Source: an uncultured Prevotella sp.
GTDB taxonomy: Bacteria > Bacteroidota > Bacteroidia > Bacteroidales > Bacteroidaceae
Assembly: GCA_900543975.1 (NCBI GenBank)
Contig: UQTI01000054.1
Span: 1-20,969, forward strand
Length of the DNA stretch: 20,969 bases
Direction: 5' to 3'
The notes under the pieces are model-generated. The model was not told the DNA's origin, ran no database searches, and worked only from the letters and a program-made list of their open reading frames with translations. Every line of letters begins with the position of its first letter. The first letter of the stretch is position 1. The position numbers and the translations under genes were made by a program. Positions 6,340 through 14,729 of the stretch are shown piece after piece.

Positions 6340-7521
6340 TTAAGAGAGGTAGACATAACTGTTGAACGCACGCTTAAGGTTGCGCACCACAAGCAGAGGC
6401 AATAGGGCGAACGCCAGGAGCGCCACCACATTGGGCCAGTCGTAGACCAAGGCGTTGCCATTGAACACACACGTCTGGTAAAGGCGGAAATAGTGGCGCA
6501 AGGGGAAGAGCTGCGCAAGCACCTCCAGAGGAGCGTCCATGGCAAACGTCGGGAACGCCGTGCCCACCATAGAGAAGCTGAGCACACCCCACAGCGAGCA
6601 AAGACTCATCGACATGCGGAGCGCGGGAACCAAGCCATACATGAAGACGGCAAAGCCCATCGACGCCACCACACTCAAGAAGCCGAGGAGCAAGATCACG
6701 GCAACGCTGCCTTGGTAAGGGAAGTGCATGACCGAATAGACGTAGAACAGATAAAAATAGAACACGGCAAGGTTTATAACCATGTGAGGCAACATCTTTC
6801 CGAAGAGCGCCACAAAAATGTTGTTGTTTGCCATCTTCATGAGTTCCTTCGATGTCTGCATCTTCAGTTCCTGACCCAGAGCATAAGCCGTTATGAGGAA
6901 CACGAACAGCAGCAGACAGCCCGGTATGAGCATTGTGCTGAGGTAGGTGTTATAGTTGACCCACGGGTTTGAGACCGTGTGCAGGTCCACCTTTATGGGT
7001 TGCAGGAACGTAGCTATCTGTTCTGGCGTGAGCCCTTTGGCCCGTAACGTGGCCTGCCCTATTGCTGCCGACCCGAGCGTAGATATGGTCTTGAGGTCGC
7101 GGAAGAGCAAGGCACCCGCCGTTAGCGAGGTGTAAGTGTAATAAAAAGAGATGGTGGGACGACGCGACGACAGCAGGGCATCGGTTGTGCCTTCAGGAAA
7201 ATAGAGAAAGGCATAGATGTCGCCGTGCTGCATGGCCTGCCGTGCCTCCTCGAAGCTGGCATAACGGGCCACGATGCGCGTTGTCTGGAAAGCGTCAAGC
7301 GAATGGGTGAGCTTGCGTGTGAAGGTTGTGTTGTCCTGGTCGACAATGCCCACAGGCATGTTCTCTGGCTGGCCTTCATCCATGAGAGAGGTGAACAGGA
7401 AGGTCACCATCAGCGGAAAGACCAGCATGCAGAGCACATACATAGGGTTCTTCGTTAGCCTACAGCACTCGCGACGCGCTATGTTAAAAATTCGAGACAA
7501 TGTTGTTTGTTTTAAATTCAA
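6340..7521 (-). CDS. ABC-2 type transporter permease (YhhJ/YbhS/YbhR-like), first of pair
   Basis: This 393-residue inner-membrane protein is a distant paralogue of the next permease. It has an N-terminal hydrophobic segment (about 28-46), an extracytoplasmic domain starting PVGIVDQDNT (57-65), and a cluster of C-terminal membrane segments from about residue 200 on. The gene starts 33 nt after the HlyD-type adaptor gene, in the same direction, so the TolC-type, adaptor and two permease genes form one export operon spanning both membranes. The start ATG lies in an AT-rich stretch, as is common in Bacteroidales. No Walker A or ABC signature is present in this protein or its neighbours. Confidence 0.85.
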   Translation of the reverse strand: MNLKQTTLSRIFNIARRECCRLTKNPMYVLCMLVFPLMVTFLFTSLMDEGQPENMPVGIVDQDNTTFTRKLTHSLDAFQTTRIVARYASFEEARQAMQHGDIYAFLYFPEGTTDALLSSRRPTISFYYTYTSLTAGALLFRDLKTISTLGSAAIGQATLRAKGLTPEQIATFLQPIKVDLHTVSNPWVNYNTYLSTMLIPGCLLLFVFLITAYALGQELKMQTSKELMKMANNNIFVALFGKMLPHMVINLAVFYFYLFYVYSVMHFPYQGSVAVILLLGFLSVVASMGFAVFMYGLVPALRMSMSLCSLWGVLSFSMVGTAFPTFAMDAPLEVLAQLFPLRHYFRLYQTCVFNGNALVYDWPNVVALLAFALLPLLVVRNLKRAFNSYVYLS

Positions 7522-7554
7522 GATTCGTTCACGGTAGCCCGTTGAGCTGTCACT

Positions 7555-8541
7555 TTATTTCTTAAGGACGAGCGACATGCCGGGACGCAGACCCTCAACC
7601 TTTGTCACGGGACGGGCCTTCACCTCAAAGGTCTTGAGGTCATACTGTCCATTGGCCTTTGTGGCTTTCCATGTGGCATAAGAGCCCTGGTCCTTGATGT
7701 AATAGACCTTCATCTTAATGTCCTTCTTGAAAGCGGGAGCATAGGCTGTGATGACCGACCCTATGCGCATGCCGTCGAGCTGGTCCTCACGCACGTTGAA
7801 CATTCCCCACATGTCGTCGAGCAACGACACCGACATGATGGGTGAGCCTGTGCCGATGAGCTCTCCCTCCTTGGGATAGACATCGCTGACCTCGCCAGCC
7901 TTCTGTGCTGTCTGCATGGTCTCGCTGATGTAAGAGTTGACCTCCTGCACCGCTCCCTTGGCACGGTTCACCTGTGCTGCCGCCGCCATCTTCTCCTCGC
8001 GGCGGGCGCCGTTTACGGCCATGTCATACTGGCTCTGTGCCGCCTTGACCTGTGCCTCGATGGCCTTATAGTTGGCAAACGCCTCATCGCGTTTCTGTGC
8101 CGACATCACGCCCTCGTCGTAGAGACGCTGCACGCGGTTATACGATTTCTGCGCAATTTCCAGTCCGGCCTTTGCCTGCTGAAGCAGAGCGTAAGCGCCG
8201 TTGATCTGTTCGCGACGAGCACCGTTGTTTGCCATCTGGTCCATGGCCGATGCAGCGCTCTCTGCGCTCTCAGCCTGTGTGAGCTTTGCCTTCACGTCGG
8301 GAGCATCGATGATGGCGAGCGTGTCGCCAACATTCACATAGTCGCCCTCCTTGACACGCAGTTCGAGCACACGTCCAGGCACCTTGCTCGACACGCGATA
8401 TTCAGACACCTCGACATATCCCTGTATAATTTCCGGCTCGCTCTTGAAAACGAGAGTGCCGATAACAGCTATTATTACAACCACGACGGTTAAAGCCGCC
8501 ACCGTGAGCAATATGTTCTTATGTTGTGTTTTTTCAGACAT
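7555..8541 (-). CDS. HlyD-family periplasmic adaptor (membrane fusion protein)
   Basis: The 328-residue protein has one N-terminal membrane anchor (about 9-32), a split barrel-sandwich (lipoyl-like) domain (about 45-80 and 210-240: VSSKVPGRV...EGDYVNVGDTL), a long alpha-helical hairpin (about 84-205) and a C-terminal beta-barrel ending in GLRPGMSLVL. This is the standard layout of HlyD/YbhG-type adaptors, which link inner-membrane exporters to TolC. NGARRE occurs at both ends of the helical hairpin (106-111 and 177-182), a symmetric feature that may mark equivalent points of the two helices. It lies 11 nt downstream of the TolC-type gene and 33 nt upstream of the permeases. Confidence 0.9.
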   Translation of the reverse strand: MSEKTQHKNILLTVAALTVVVVIIAVIGTLVFKSEPEIIQGYVEVSEYRVSSKVPGRVLELRVKEGDYVNVGDTLAIIDAPDVKAKLTQAESAESAASAMDQMANNGARREQINGAYALLQQAKAGLEIAQKSYNRVQRLYDEGVMSAQKRDEAFANYKAIEAQVKAAQSQYDMAVNGARREEKMAAAAQVNRAKGAVQEVNSYISETMQTAQKAGEVSDVYPKEGELIGTGSPIMSVSLLDDMWGMFNVREDQLDGMRIGSVITAYAPAFKKDIKMKVYYIKDQGSYATWKATKANGQYDLKTFEVKARPVTKVEGLRPGMSLVLKK

Positions 8542-8552
8542 AACGTTTGTTT

Positions 8553-10040
8553 TTATTGTAGTGTTCCAAGTGCCTTCTTGAGGTTCACCTGACTAAGTTT
8601 AACTTCTATTTCAGCATCAATCTTCTGCGACTGTGCCTGCATCCATGCCGTCTGTGCCTCCATGACATCAGTAGACGGTATGACGCCCTCGCTGAAGCCG
8701 AGGTTGGCGCAGCGCAGGTTCTCGTTGGCCTTGTCCACATTAGACGAAGCCATGGCGAGCTTGCGGCTTGCCTCAGACACCTTAAACTGGCTCTGGTTGA
8801 CCTGCAGCTCTATCTTCTCGCGCACCTCGCTGGCCTCGAGCTGTGCAATGCAGGTGGCTGCCTTGCTGGCTTTAACCTTATATTCGCCCTCGAACCAGTT
8901 CCACACAGGCACGCGCACCACGACCCCAACGTTCCATACCCCGGCAAACTTTCTTTCAAAGCCGTTGTAGAGATTAGGATTGGTGGCGGTGTAGCCGCCA
9001 GAGAGGAGCACCTGAGGCAGATAAGCGGCACGCACCAAGCGTGTGGCCTGACGCGACAGGTCTATGGTGTTTTCAAGAAGTTTCACCTCGGGACGGTTTT
9101 CAATGGCCGACTCCACGTCAACAGTCTGTGCCGTGGCATCGAGCGGCAGGTTCTCGCTGTCCTCATCGGCAAGGGTTATCTTGCTGTCAAGGGGCAGACC
9201 GCACAGCTGACACAGATACATCTTTGCCAGCGACAATCCGTTGTCGACCTGTGTGAGAGCCATCTCTGCCTCGTTCACCTTAACGTCAACCTTCAGTCCG
9301 TCGGCCTTTGTGGCCACACCCTCATCAATCATCTTGTGCACATCGCCGCTGAGCTTCTTGACGAGATTGAGGAAGCTGTTTGCCAACTTCTGCTTATGCT
9401 TGAGCGACACCACCATCCAGTAGGCCTGATCGGTGCTGTAGAGCGTTCCTTGCAGCTTTGCAGCATAGTCGTTGTCCACCATCTGCTGCGAAATTTTCGC
9501 CATCTTGTTGGCAGCAGTAATGGCGCCACCCATAAACACAGGTTGCGTCACCACGGCCGATGCCATGAACATGTTGCGCGTGTCGGTGTCTAAAGCTTTC
9601 ACGATGCGCTGTCCGCTGTGGTTGAGAGCATCGCCCACAGACGTGCCCATGTTGTTGAGCACACCACCAAAGTGGTTAGCCTGTTCAGGTGTGAGCACGC
9701 CATCCTGTGTAAGTTTTGTCAGCACCGAAGATATGTCCTTTCCGAGACTTCCGCTGAGAGCGGTGCCAATGCTGCTGAGAGTGCTTTTCTGCTCATTGTT
9801 GAGCAGCGATATTTCTCTGCTCGTGAACATGTAGCCTCCCACAACATTCAGTTTTGGCAAATACTGAGTTTTGGCGGCCTTAACGGTATATTTGGCCGCC
9901 TCTTTCTTGTATTGCGTTATGCCCAACTGCTTGTTGTTTCTCATAGCCAAAGCCCTGCAACTGTCAAGCGACAGCGCCTGCTGCGCCGCCACAGGGACGG
10001 CACATGCAACGAGAAGCAATAACAATATTTTTTTTCTCAT
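8553..10040 (-). CDS. TolC-family outer membrane efflux protein
   Basis: The 495-residue protein has a signal peptide (residues 1-19, cleavage probably after AVPVAA or near it) and two outer membrane efflux repeats. The first opens with LSLDSCRALAMRNN (24-37); the second includes ENRPEVKLLENTIDL and the segment with SGGYTATNPNLYNG. Between residues about 85 and 150 is a Gly/Ser/Asn-rich insertion predicted to lie in the outer, cell-surface part. Such proteins form the trimeric outer membrane tunnel of tripartite exporters. It is the first gene of the export operon proper. Only 72 nt separate it from the coiled-coil gene upstream, and no -7 box is visible there, so both may share the promoter at 11027-11034. 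Confidence 0.9.
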   Translation of the reverse strand: MRKKILLLLLVACAVPVAAQQALSLDSCRALAMRNNKQLGITQYKKEAAKYTVKAAKTQYLPKLNVVGGYMFTSREISLLNNEQKSTLSSIGTALSGSLGKDISSVLTKLTQDGVLTPEQANHFGGVLNNMGTSVGDALNHSGQRIVKALDTDTRNMFMASAVVTQPVFMGGAITAANKMAKISQQMVDNDYAAKLQGTLYSTDQAYWMVVSLKHKQKLANSFLNLVKKLSGDVHKMIDEGVATKADGLKVDVKVNEAEMALTQVDNGLSLAKMYLCQLCGLPLDSKITLADEDSENLPLDATAQTVDVESAIENRPEVKLLENTIDLSRQATRLVRAAYLPQVLLSGGYTATNPNLYNGFERKFAGVWNVGVVVRVPVWNWFEGEYKVKASKAATCIAQLEASEVREKIELQVNQSQFKVSEASRKLAMASSNVDKANENLRCANLGFSEGVIPSTDVMEAQTAWMQAQSQKIDAEIEVKLSQVNLKKALGTLQ

Positions 10041-10112
10041 TTAACTATCTAAAAAATCTTTACTTTCAACACTTTCAATAAAAGAGATGCGTGCCCAAGA
10101 CGGGCTTTGTCG

Positions 10113-10985
10113 TTAATTGAAACTGAAGGTTCGTGAGCCGATCATGTTGCCGTCGGCAAACACGCTCACGTTGTAAGAGCCTTCCATGAGAGCCTGACTG
10201 ATGTTCCAGTAGGTCACGACGGTTGTTTCCTGTCCGGTGTACTCGACCGTCTTTTTCATTGTGCACTGGAGCGAGCGGTTGGCATAACTGAACGATCCGC
10301 CGTTGCCGAGCACAGCACCTGTGGGCGTTGTGACACGCACATAGAAGGTCTTCATGCCGCTCTGGGCCGTAACGTTCTTAGAGACGGTGAACGAGACCTG
10401 CATGGTCTTACCCTTGTTCAGCTTTTTGGTGTCCTTGCCACGTTTGTTCTTCAGCGTCATGCGTATGCCAGTGGCGTCGAGCTGGGCGGCAATGGCCACC
10501 TTCTCTGAGAGCGATGCACGCTCTGTGTTGAGACCCGCAATCTGACGTGTGGCCTCATTATACTGGCTGCGCACGCGTGTGTTCTCGTCCTTGAGGTTCT
10601 GGTTCAAGCGGTTGAGCGAGTCGATCTCAAGCACATAGTTGCGGAGGACGGCACGCACGGTTGCCAACTCTTTCTTCAAACGTGTAATCTCGCGAGCATC
10701 GTTGCTCTTCACCTGACGCAGCTCCTCAAGAAGCTTCTGGGTCTTCTCTTGTTCAGCGGTGAGCTGAGCCACGATAGAGTCGTTGGTGATCTGCGTCTTC
10801 ATCTCGCTGTATTGGTTTGCAAACTGCTGATACTCGTTCTCCATTTCTTTCTTATCGAGCTCAGCCAGCTCCTGCATTTCACGGTTTTCCTGTTTCTGTT
10901 TGTCAAGACGAATGGCGAGGAACGCAATGCCTGCCACGAGCAAGATTCCGACAATAACGACCGGAATCAAAATTTTTTTGTTCAT
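10113..10985 (-). CDS. Membrane-anchored coiled-coil protein of unknown function
   Basis: I do not recognise a named family. The 290-residue protein has a short cytoplasmic start (MNKK), one membrane segment (about 5-26), a long charged coiled coil (about 28-165, rich in E, K, Q and regular L/I/V spacing) and a beta-rich C-terminal domain (about 172-290) that ends in SFSFN. The C-terminal domain has the look of an Ig- or fibronectin-like fold (MQVSFTVSKN, FYVRVTTPTG, YNVSVFADG). The topology puts the coiled coil and the domain in the periplasm. It has its own promoter and precedes the TolC-type export genes, so it may help scaffold the export machinery, but that is only position-based inference. 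Similar proteins occur as hypothetical proteins in other Bacteroidales, as far as I recall. Confidence 0.75.
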   Translation of the reverse strand: MNKKILIPVVIVGILLVAGIAFLAIRLDKQKQENREMQELAELDKKEMENEYQQFANQYSEMKTQITNDSIVAQLTAEQEKTQKLLEELRQVKSNDAREITRLKKELATVRAVLRNYVLEIDSLNRLNQNLKDENTRVRSQYNEATRQIAGLNTERASLSEKVAIAAQLDATGIRMTLKNKRGKDTKKLNKGKTMQVSFTVSKNVTAQSGMKTFYVRVTTPTGAVLGNGGSFSYANRSLQCTMKKTVEYTGQETTVVTYWNISQALMEGSYNVSVFADGNMIGSRTFSFN

Positions 10986-11026
10986 ATCGGGTACCTTTTT
11001 TTGTTTTTTATAATGTTATAACGCTG

Positions 11027-11034
11027 CAAAGTTA
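11027..11034 (-). promoter_or_regulatory. -7 box for the coiled-coil/export block
   Basis: TAACTTTG on the minus strand (11034-11027) fits TAnnTTTG. A near -33 element (GTTG at 11060-11057) lies 22 nt upstream. Transcription would start near 11020, giving a leader of about 35 nt to the ATG at 10985. The small inverted repeat AGTTG-AA-CAACT (11050-11061) overlaps the -33 position and could be an operator. Confidence 0.55.
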
Positions 11035-11140
11035 AAGGTTTTATCTGAGTTGAACAACTAAAAACCTCGGCCGAATTCTTTATATTTATTAAAATTGATA
11101 TTTTTTGAGTAAAATAGAATAATTTTGCAAATTAATTTTA

Positions 11141-11148
11141 TATCTTTG
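11141..11148 (+). promoter_or_regulatory. -7 box for the DUF4492-cydAB unit
   Basis: TATCTTTG is a perfect TAnnTTTG box. The nearest TTTG upstream is at 11124-11127, only 13 nt away, so the -33 element is poor and an activator may be needed. The predicted leader of about 130 nt before the ATG at 11285 contains AGAGAGCAT twice (about 11222 and 11244). No known riboswitch was recognised. Confidence 0.5.
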
Positions 11149-11284
11149 CCCTGTCGAGAACGACAATTTCACCGTTTCTTCCGACACTTCTTTAACCTCT
11201 GACGCATCTCTTCTTTATAATAGAGAGCATCTCAACAAATTAAAGAGAGCATATCTATAACTGACGACACTTTTCATTTAACCT

Positions 11285-11500
11285 ATGATCAACTTTCTTA
11301 AAAAGACATATTGGCTTTACAGGGACGGCTTCGCACAGATGACTGTGGGGCGAACGCTTTGGACGGTGATAATAATAAAACTCATCATTATCTTCGCCGT
11401 CCTGAAACTTTTCTTCTTCCCCGACTTCCTTAAACAACACTCGAAAGACGGCGACAAGGCAGGACTGGTGTCTGACGAACTGGTGAAGAGAAGCTTTTAA
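11285..11500 (+). CDS. DUF4492 small membrane protein next to cytochrome bd genes
   Basis: This 71-residue protein has an amphipathic start (MINFLKKTYWLYRDGFAQM), one membrane segment (about 25-45, TVIIIKLIIIFAVLKLFFF) and a charged C-terminal tail. Size and sequence match the DUF4492 family, which in Bacteroidales usually lies directly upstream of cydA. By position and form it could be a small accessory subunit or assembly factor of the cytochrome bd oxidase, comparable to CydX in proteobacteria, but this has not been shown to my knowledge. The gene is followed by a 285-nt spacer before cydA. Family assignment is fairly firm and function is inference. Confidence 0.8.
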   Translation: MINFLKKTYWLYRDGFAQMTVGRTLWTVIIIKLIIIFAVLKLFFFPDFLKQHSKDGDKAGLVSDELVKRSF

Positions 11501-11785
11501 AGGTAAAAAAGTAAAAAAGGTAAAAAGGTAAAAAAGGCTGACGCCAGTTTAGGGAAAAATGAAAAGGGAAAAATGAAAAGTGAAAAGTGAAAAATCCTAT
11601 TGCCAAGGCTGGTTAAGGGGAAAGGGAAGAACGAGGAGTGATGGATTCAAAAAAAATTCTAAAGGAAGAGAAATTTATTAAGATGAAAAGAAATTTTAAA
11701 GGAAAAGAAATTTAATAAAGGAAAAAGAAAACAATAAACAAATATTAAACAAATAATAAAAAAACGACAAAAAAAATAAAAGACA
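11501..11785 (+). other. Purine-rich spacer with simple repeats between DUF4492 and cydA
   Basis: The coding strand here is overwhelmingly A and G. Right after the DUF4492 stop comes a run of AGGTAAAAA-like units (about 11501-11536). GGGAAAAATGAAAAG-type repeats follow at 11554-11595, and three degenerate AAAGAAATTT blocks have GAAATTT at 11670, 11690 and 11707. The last 60 nt before cydA are almost only A with some T and C. No gene, terminator or -7 box was found in it. Confidence 0.7.
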
Positions 11786-13333
11786 ATGAGCAATCTGTTA
11801 ACCATTGACACAGGGGCGATAGACTGGGCACGAGCACAGTTTGCCCTCACAGCCATCTACCATTGGCTGTTTGTTCCCCTCACGCTAGGACTGGCCCTTA
11901 TCATGGGCATCATCGAGACCATTTATTATCGCAAACGCGATGAGTTCTGGCTTGAAGCAACCAAGTTTTGGCAACGACTGTTTGGCGTCAATTTCGCCAT
12001 GGGCGTGGCTACAGGCATAATCTTGGAGTTTGAGTTTGGCACCAACTGGAGCAACTACTCCTGGTTCGTTGGCGACATCTTTGGCGCTCCCCTCGCCGTC
12101 GAAGGCATCGTGGCGTTCTTCATGGAGAGCACCTTCGTGGCTGTGATGTTCTTCGGATGGAAGAAGGTGTCGGCAGGCTTTCACCTCGCATCGACATGGC
12201 TCACGGGCCTCGGCGCTACCATATCGGCATGGTGGATTCTGGTGGCCAACGCATGGATGCAGAACCCTGTTGGCTGCGAGTTTAACCCCGACACCGTGCG
12301 CAACGAGATGACAAGCTTTGCCGATGTGGCCCTTTCGCCATTTGCCGTAGACAAGTTCCTACACACCGTGATCTCATCGTGGGTTGTGGGAGCGGCGTTC
12401 GTGATGGCTGTGAGCGGCTGGTACCTGTTGAAGAAACGCAACCAGAGGTTGGCAACGGAGAGCATAAAGATTGCAAGCATCGTGGGCATCGTGGCTTCTC
12501 TGCTCGCCATGGGCACAGGCGACATGTCGGCTGTGAAGGTGGCCGACAAGCAACCCATGAAGCTCGCTGCCATGGAGGCTCTCTACAACGGCGGACAGAA
12601 CGTGAGCCTCACAGCAATAGCTGCCATAAACCCCTTCGAGCAACCCGACTATGCCAAGGGCGGCGAGGCACCGCTGCGCATAGCCATTCCTTCGGGACTG
12701 TCGCTGCTCGCCACACACAACACCGACGGCTATGTGCCTGGCATTAACGACATCATCAAAGGTTACGAAAAGGCTGACGGCACACTTGTGCCTTCGCTCA
12801 ACGAACGCATTGAGAGCGGCAAGGTGGCCATAAAAGCGCTTGCCGAATATCGTCGTCTGAAAGCGGAACATCCTGAGAAGAAGATTGAGATTGCCATCAA
12901 CAAGACGCTGATTGATGCCAACATGCAAAACTTTGGCTATGGCTACATCAAGGACGAGGCAGAGATTGTGCCTTACATTCCTCTGTGCTTCTATGCCTTC
13001 CGCGTGATGGTGGGCATCGGCACGCTGCTGCTTCTGTTCTTCCTCGTGGCAGGACATGTGGCGTTCCGCATGGACATAAGCAAACCGCGCTGGCTGCACA
13101 TTGCCGCCATCGTCATGCTGCCCCTCACCTACATTGCGAGTGAGGCAGGATGGATTGTTGCCGAGATGGGCCGCCAGCCGTGGGCCATACAGGACATGCT
13201 GCCCGTCGGTGCCGCCGTGTCCGACATTGGCTCTGCTTCTGTCGCAACCACGTTCTTTATCTTCCTCGCCCTCTTCACCACCCTGCTTGTGGTGGAGATA
13301 AGCATCATGCTGAAACAGATTAAAAAAGGATAG
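11786..13333 (+). CDS. cydA: Cytochrome bd oxidase subunit I
   Basis: This 515-residue inner-membrane subunit of the quinol:oxygen oxidoreductase oxidises menaquinol or ubiquinol and reduces oxygen to water. Heme ligands are visible by alignment to E. coli: H26 (its H19; YHWLFVPLT), H193 (its H186; KFLHTVISSWV) and M408 (its M393; FYAFRVMVG). Conserved acidic residues E106 and E114 lie in APLAVEG...FFMES, and the GRQPW motif is at 462-466. The Q-loop follows GTGDMSAVKVADKQPMKLAAMEA (about 243-265). Length is normal. In anaerobic Bacteroidales this enzyme allows growth or survival at very low oxygen. cydB follows after 74 nt, and the ATG is preceded by an A-rich stretch. Confidence 0.97.
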   Translation: MSNLLTIDTGAIDWARAQFALTAIYHWLFVPLTLGLALIMGIIETIYYRKRDEFWLEATKFWQRLFGVNFAMGVATGIILEFEFGTNWSNYSWFVGDIFGAPLAVEGIVAFFMESTFVAVMFFGWKKVSAGFHLASTWLTGLGATISAWWILVANAWMQNPVGCEFNPDTVRNEMTSFADVALSPFAVDKFLHTVISSWVVGAAFVMAVSGWYLLKKRNQRLATESIKIASIVGIVASLLAMGTGDMSAVKVADKQPMKLAAMEALYNGGQNVSLTAIAAINPFEQPDYAKGGEAPLRIAIPSGLSLLATHNTDGYVPGINDIIKGYEKADGTLVPSLNERIESGKVAIKALAEYRRLKAEHPEKKIEIAINKTLIDANMQNFGYGYIKDEAEIVPYIPLCFYAFRVMVGIGTLLLLFFLVAGHVAFRMDISKPRWLHIAAIVMLPLTYIASEAGWIVAEMGRQPWAIQDMLPVGAAVSDIGSASVATTFFIFLALFTTLLVVEISIMLKQIKKG

Positions 13334-13407
13334 AGGCTGAAAAGACAAAAAGCTGAAAATTAAAAACAAAAAAGACATTTGTTGTCTTTAACTAAAGAAG
13401 AAAAAAA

Positions 13408-14547
13408 ATGACCTACATATTTTTGCAACATTACTGGTGGTTCATCGTCTCTTTGCTCGGTGCCCTCCTCGTTTTCCTTATGTTTGTTCAGGGAGCCAAC
13501 TCGATGGTGTTCAGCCTTGGACATAGTGATGAAGAGCGCCGCGTTGTGGTGAACAGCACGGGGCGCAAGTGGGAGATAACGTTCACCACGCTCGTAACCT
13601 TTGGCGGAGCATTCTTCGCCTCTTTCCCGTTGTTCTACAGCACCAGCTTCGGCGGCGCCTACTGGCTGTGGATGGTCATCCTGTTCTCCTTCGTGCTCCA
13701 GGCTGTGAGCTACGAGTTTCAGAACAAGCTTGGCAACATTCTCGGCACACGCACGTTCCAATGGATGCTTGTGGCTAACGGCATTATCGGTCCGTTGCTC
13801 CTCGGCGGCGCCGTGGCAACGTTCTTCAACGGCTCCAACTTTGTTGTGGACAAAGGCAACCTCACATCGTTCCAACCGGTGATAAGCCATTGGGCCAACG
13901 CGAGCTACGGCCTCGACGCCTTGCTCGACCCTTGGAACCTTGTGTTTGGATTGGCCGTATTCTTCCTTGCACGCATCCTGGGCACGCTCTACATCATCAA
14001 CAACGTTGACGACGAGAACATACGTTCACGCAGCAGCGTGCGCCTGGTGGGTTGCACCATAACGTTCCTCATCTTCTTCCTTGCCTTCCTTGTGCGCACG
14101 TTGCTTAAAGAAGGCTTCGCCGTTGACCCTTCAACAGGCCTTATTGTGATGGAGCCAATGAAATATCTGCACAACCTCATCGCCATGTGGCCTCTTCTCA
14201 TCGTGTTTGCCGTTGGCGTTGTGCTGTTGCTCTACGGCGTGGGCCGCACCATCGTGAGCAAGACTTACATAAAGGGCATCTGGCCCGCCGGCACAGGTGT
14301 GGTGCTCGCCGTGCTCGCGTTGCTGCTGTGCGCAGGATGGAACAACACAGCCTTCTATCCCTCTAACGCCGACCTACAGAGTTCGCTCACCATAGCCAAC
14401 AGTTGCAGCAGCGAGTTCACGCTCCGCACCATGTTCTATGTGTCGCTGCTCGTGCCCTTCGTTGTGGCTTACATCGCTTATGTGTGGTACGCCATGGACA
14501 AGAAAAAGCTTACGAAAGAAGAGGTTAGCGACGAAGAGGCTTACTGA
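13408..14547 (+). CDS. cydB: Cytochrome bd oxidase subunit II
   Basis: This 379-residue membrane protein pairs with CydA. It has about eight or nine hydrophobic segments, the N-terminal signature VQGANSMVFSLG (28-39, matching the family's DGxNxxxG region), the conserved segment GAYWLWMVILFSFVLQAVSYEFQ and the C-terminal GWNNTAFYPS motif. The charged tail ends KKKLTKEEVSDEEAY. Subunit II supports heme assembly and the fold of the complex and holds no catalytic heme ligands. It is the last gene of the unit, and a strong terminator lies 50 nt downstream. No cydC or cydD is nearby. Confidence 0.95.
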   Translation: MTYIFLQHYWWFIVSLLGALLVFLMFVQGANSMVFSLGHSDEERRVVVNSTGRKWEITFTTLVTFGGAFFASFPLFYSTSFGGAYWLWMVILFSFVLQAVSYEFQNKLGNILGTRTFQWMLVANGIIGPLLLGGAVATFFNGSNFVVDKGNLTSFQPVISHWANASYGLDALLDPWNLVFGLAVFFLARILGTLYIINNVDDENIRSRSSVRLVGCTITFLIFFLAFLVRTLLKEGFAVDPSTGLIVMEPMKYLHNLIAMWPLLIVFAVGVVLLLYGVGRTIVSKTYIKGIWPAGTGVVLAVLALLLCAGWNNTAFYPSNADLQSSLTIANSCSSEFTLRTMFYVSLLVPFVVAYIAYVWYAMDKKKLTKEEVSDEEAY

Positions 14548-14597
14548 AAAAAAGACTGGAAAGAAGATTTTCTAAAGATCAGCAGTTTTTAAACAAG

Positions 14598-14650
14598 GGT
14601 GTGTCAAAAAGGGAAGATTAAAAATCAAAAACTCCCTTTCTTGACACACC
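14598..14650 (+). terminator. Rho-independent-type terminator after cydB
   Basis: The left arm GGTGTGTCAA (14598-14607) plus AAAGGGA (14608-14614) pairs with TCCCTTT (14633-14639) and TTGACACACC (14641-14650), with one bulged C. The 3' side continues TCTTTTCTTT. The stem of 17 bp and the T-rich tail fit a terminator for the cytochrome bd transcript. Confidence 0.8.
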
Positions 14651-14660
14651 TCTTTTCTTT

Positions 14661-14729
14661 AAGGCTTATGCCCAAGCACCGTTAAGGCTTATGTCCAAAC
14701 ATCATTAAGGCTTAATTGCCATAAGGCTC
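14661..14729. repeat. 23-bp tandem repeat, 3 copies, covering the end of the lipoprotein gene
   Basis: Units start at 14661, 14684 and 14707 and all begin AAGGCTTA. The third is part of the coding end of the leftward lipoprotein gene, whose stop codon spans 14705-14707. The other two lie beyond the stop. The first two copies match well and the third has diverged, as expected if it is held by coding constraint. Confidence 0.75.

Noticed and set aside
10093..10105. Terminator hairpin between the coiled-coil gene and the TolC-type gene
   Set aside because: The stem is only 4 bp (GCCC/GGGC) without a T-run, too weak to support.
12374..13378. Open frame of 334 codons opposite cydA
   Set aside because: Antisense to clearly coding cydA sequence, His/Gln-rich and family-less; a composition effect.
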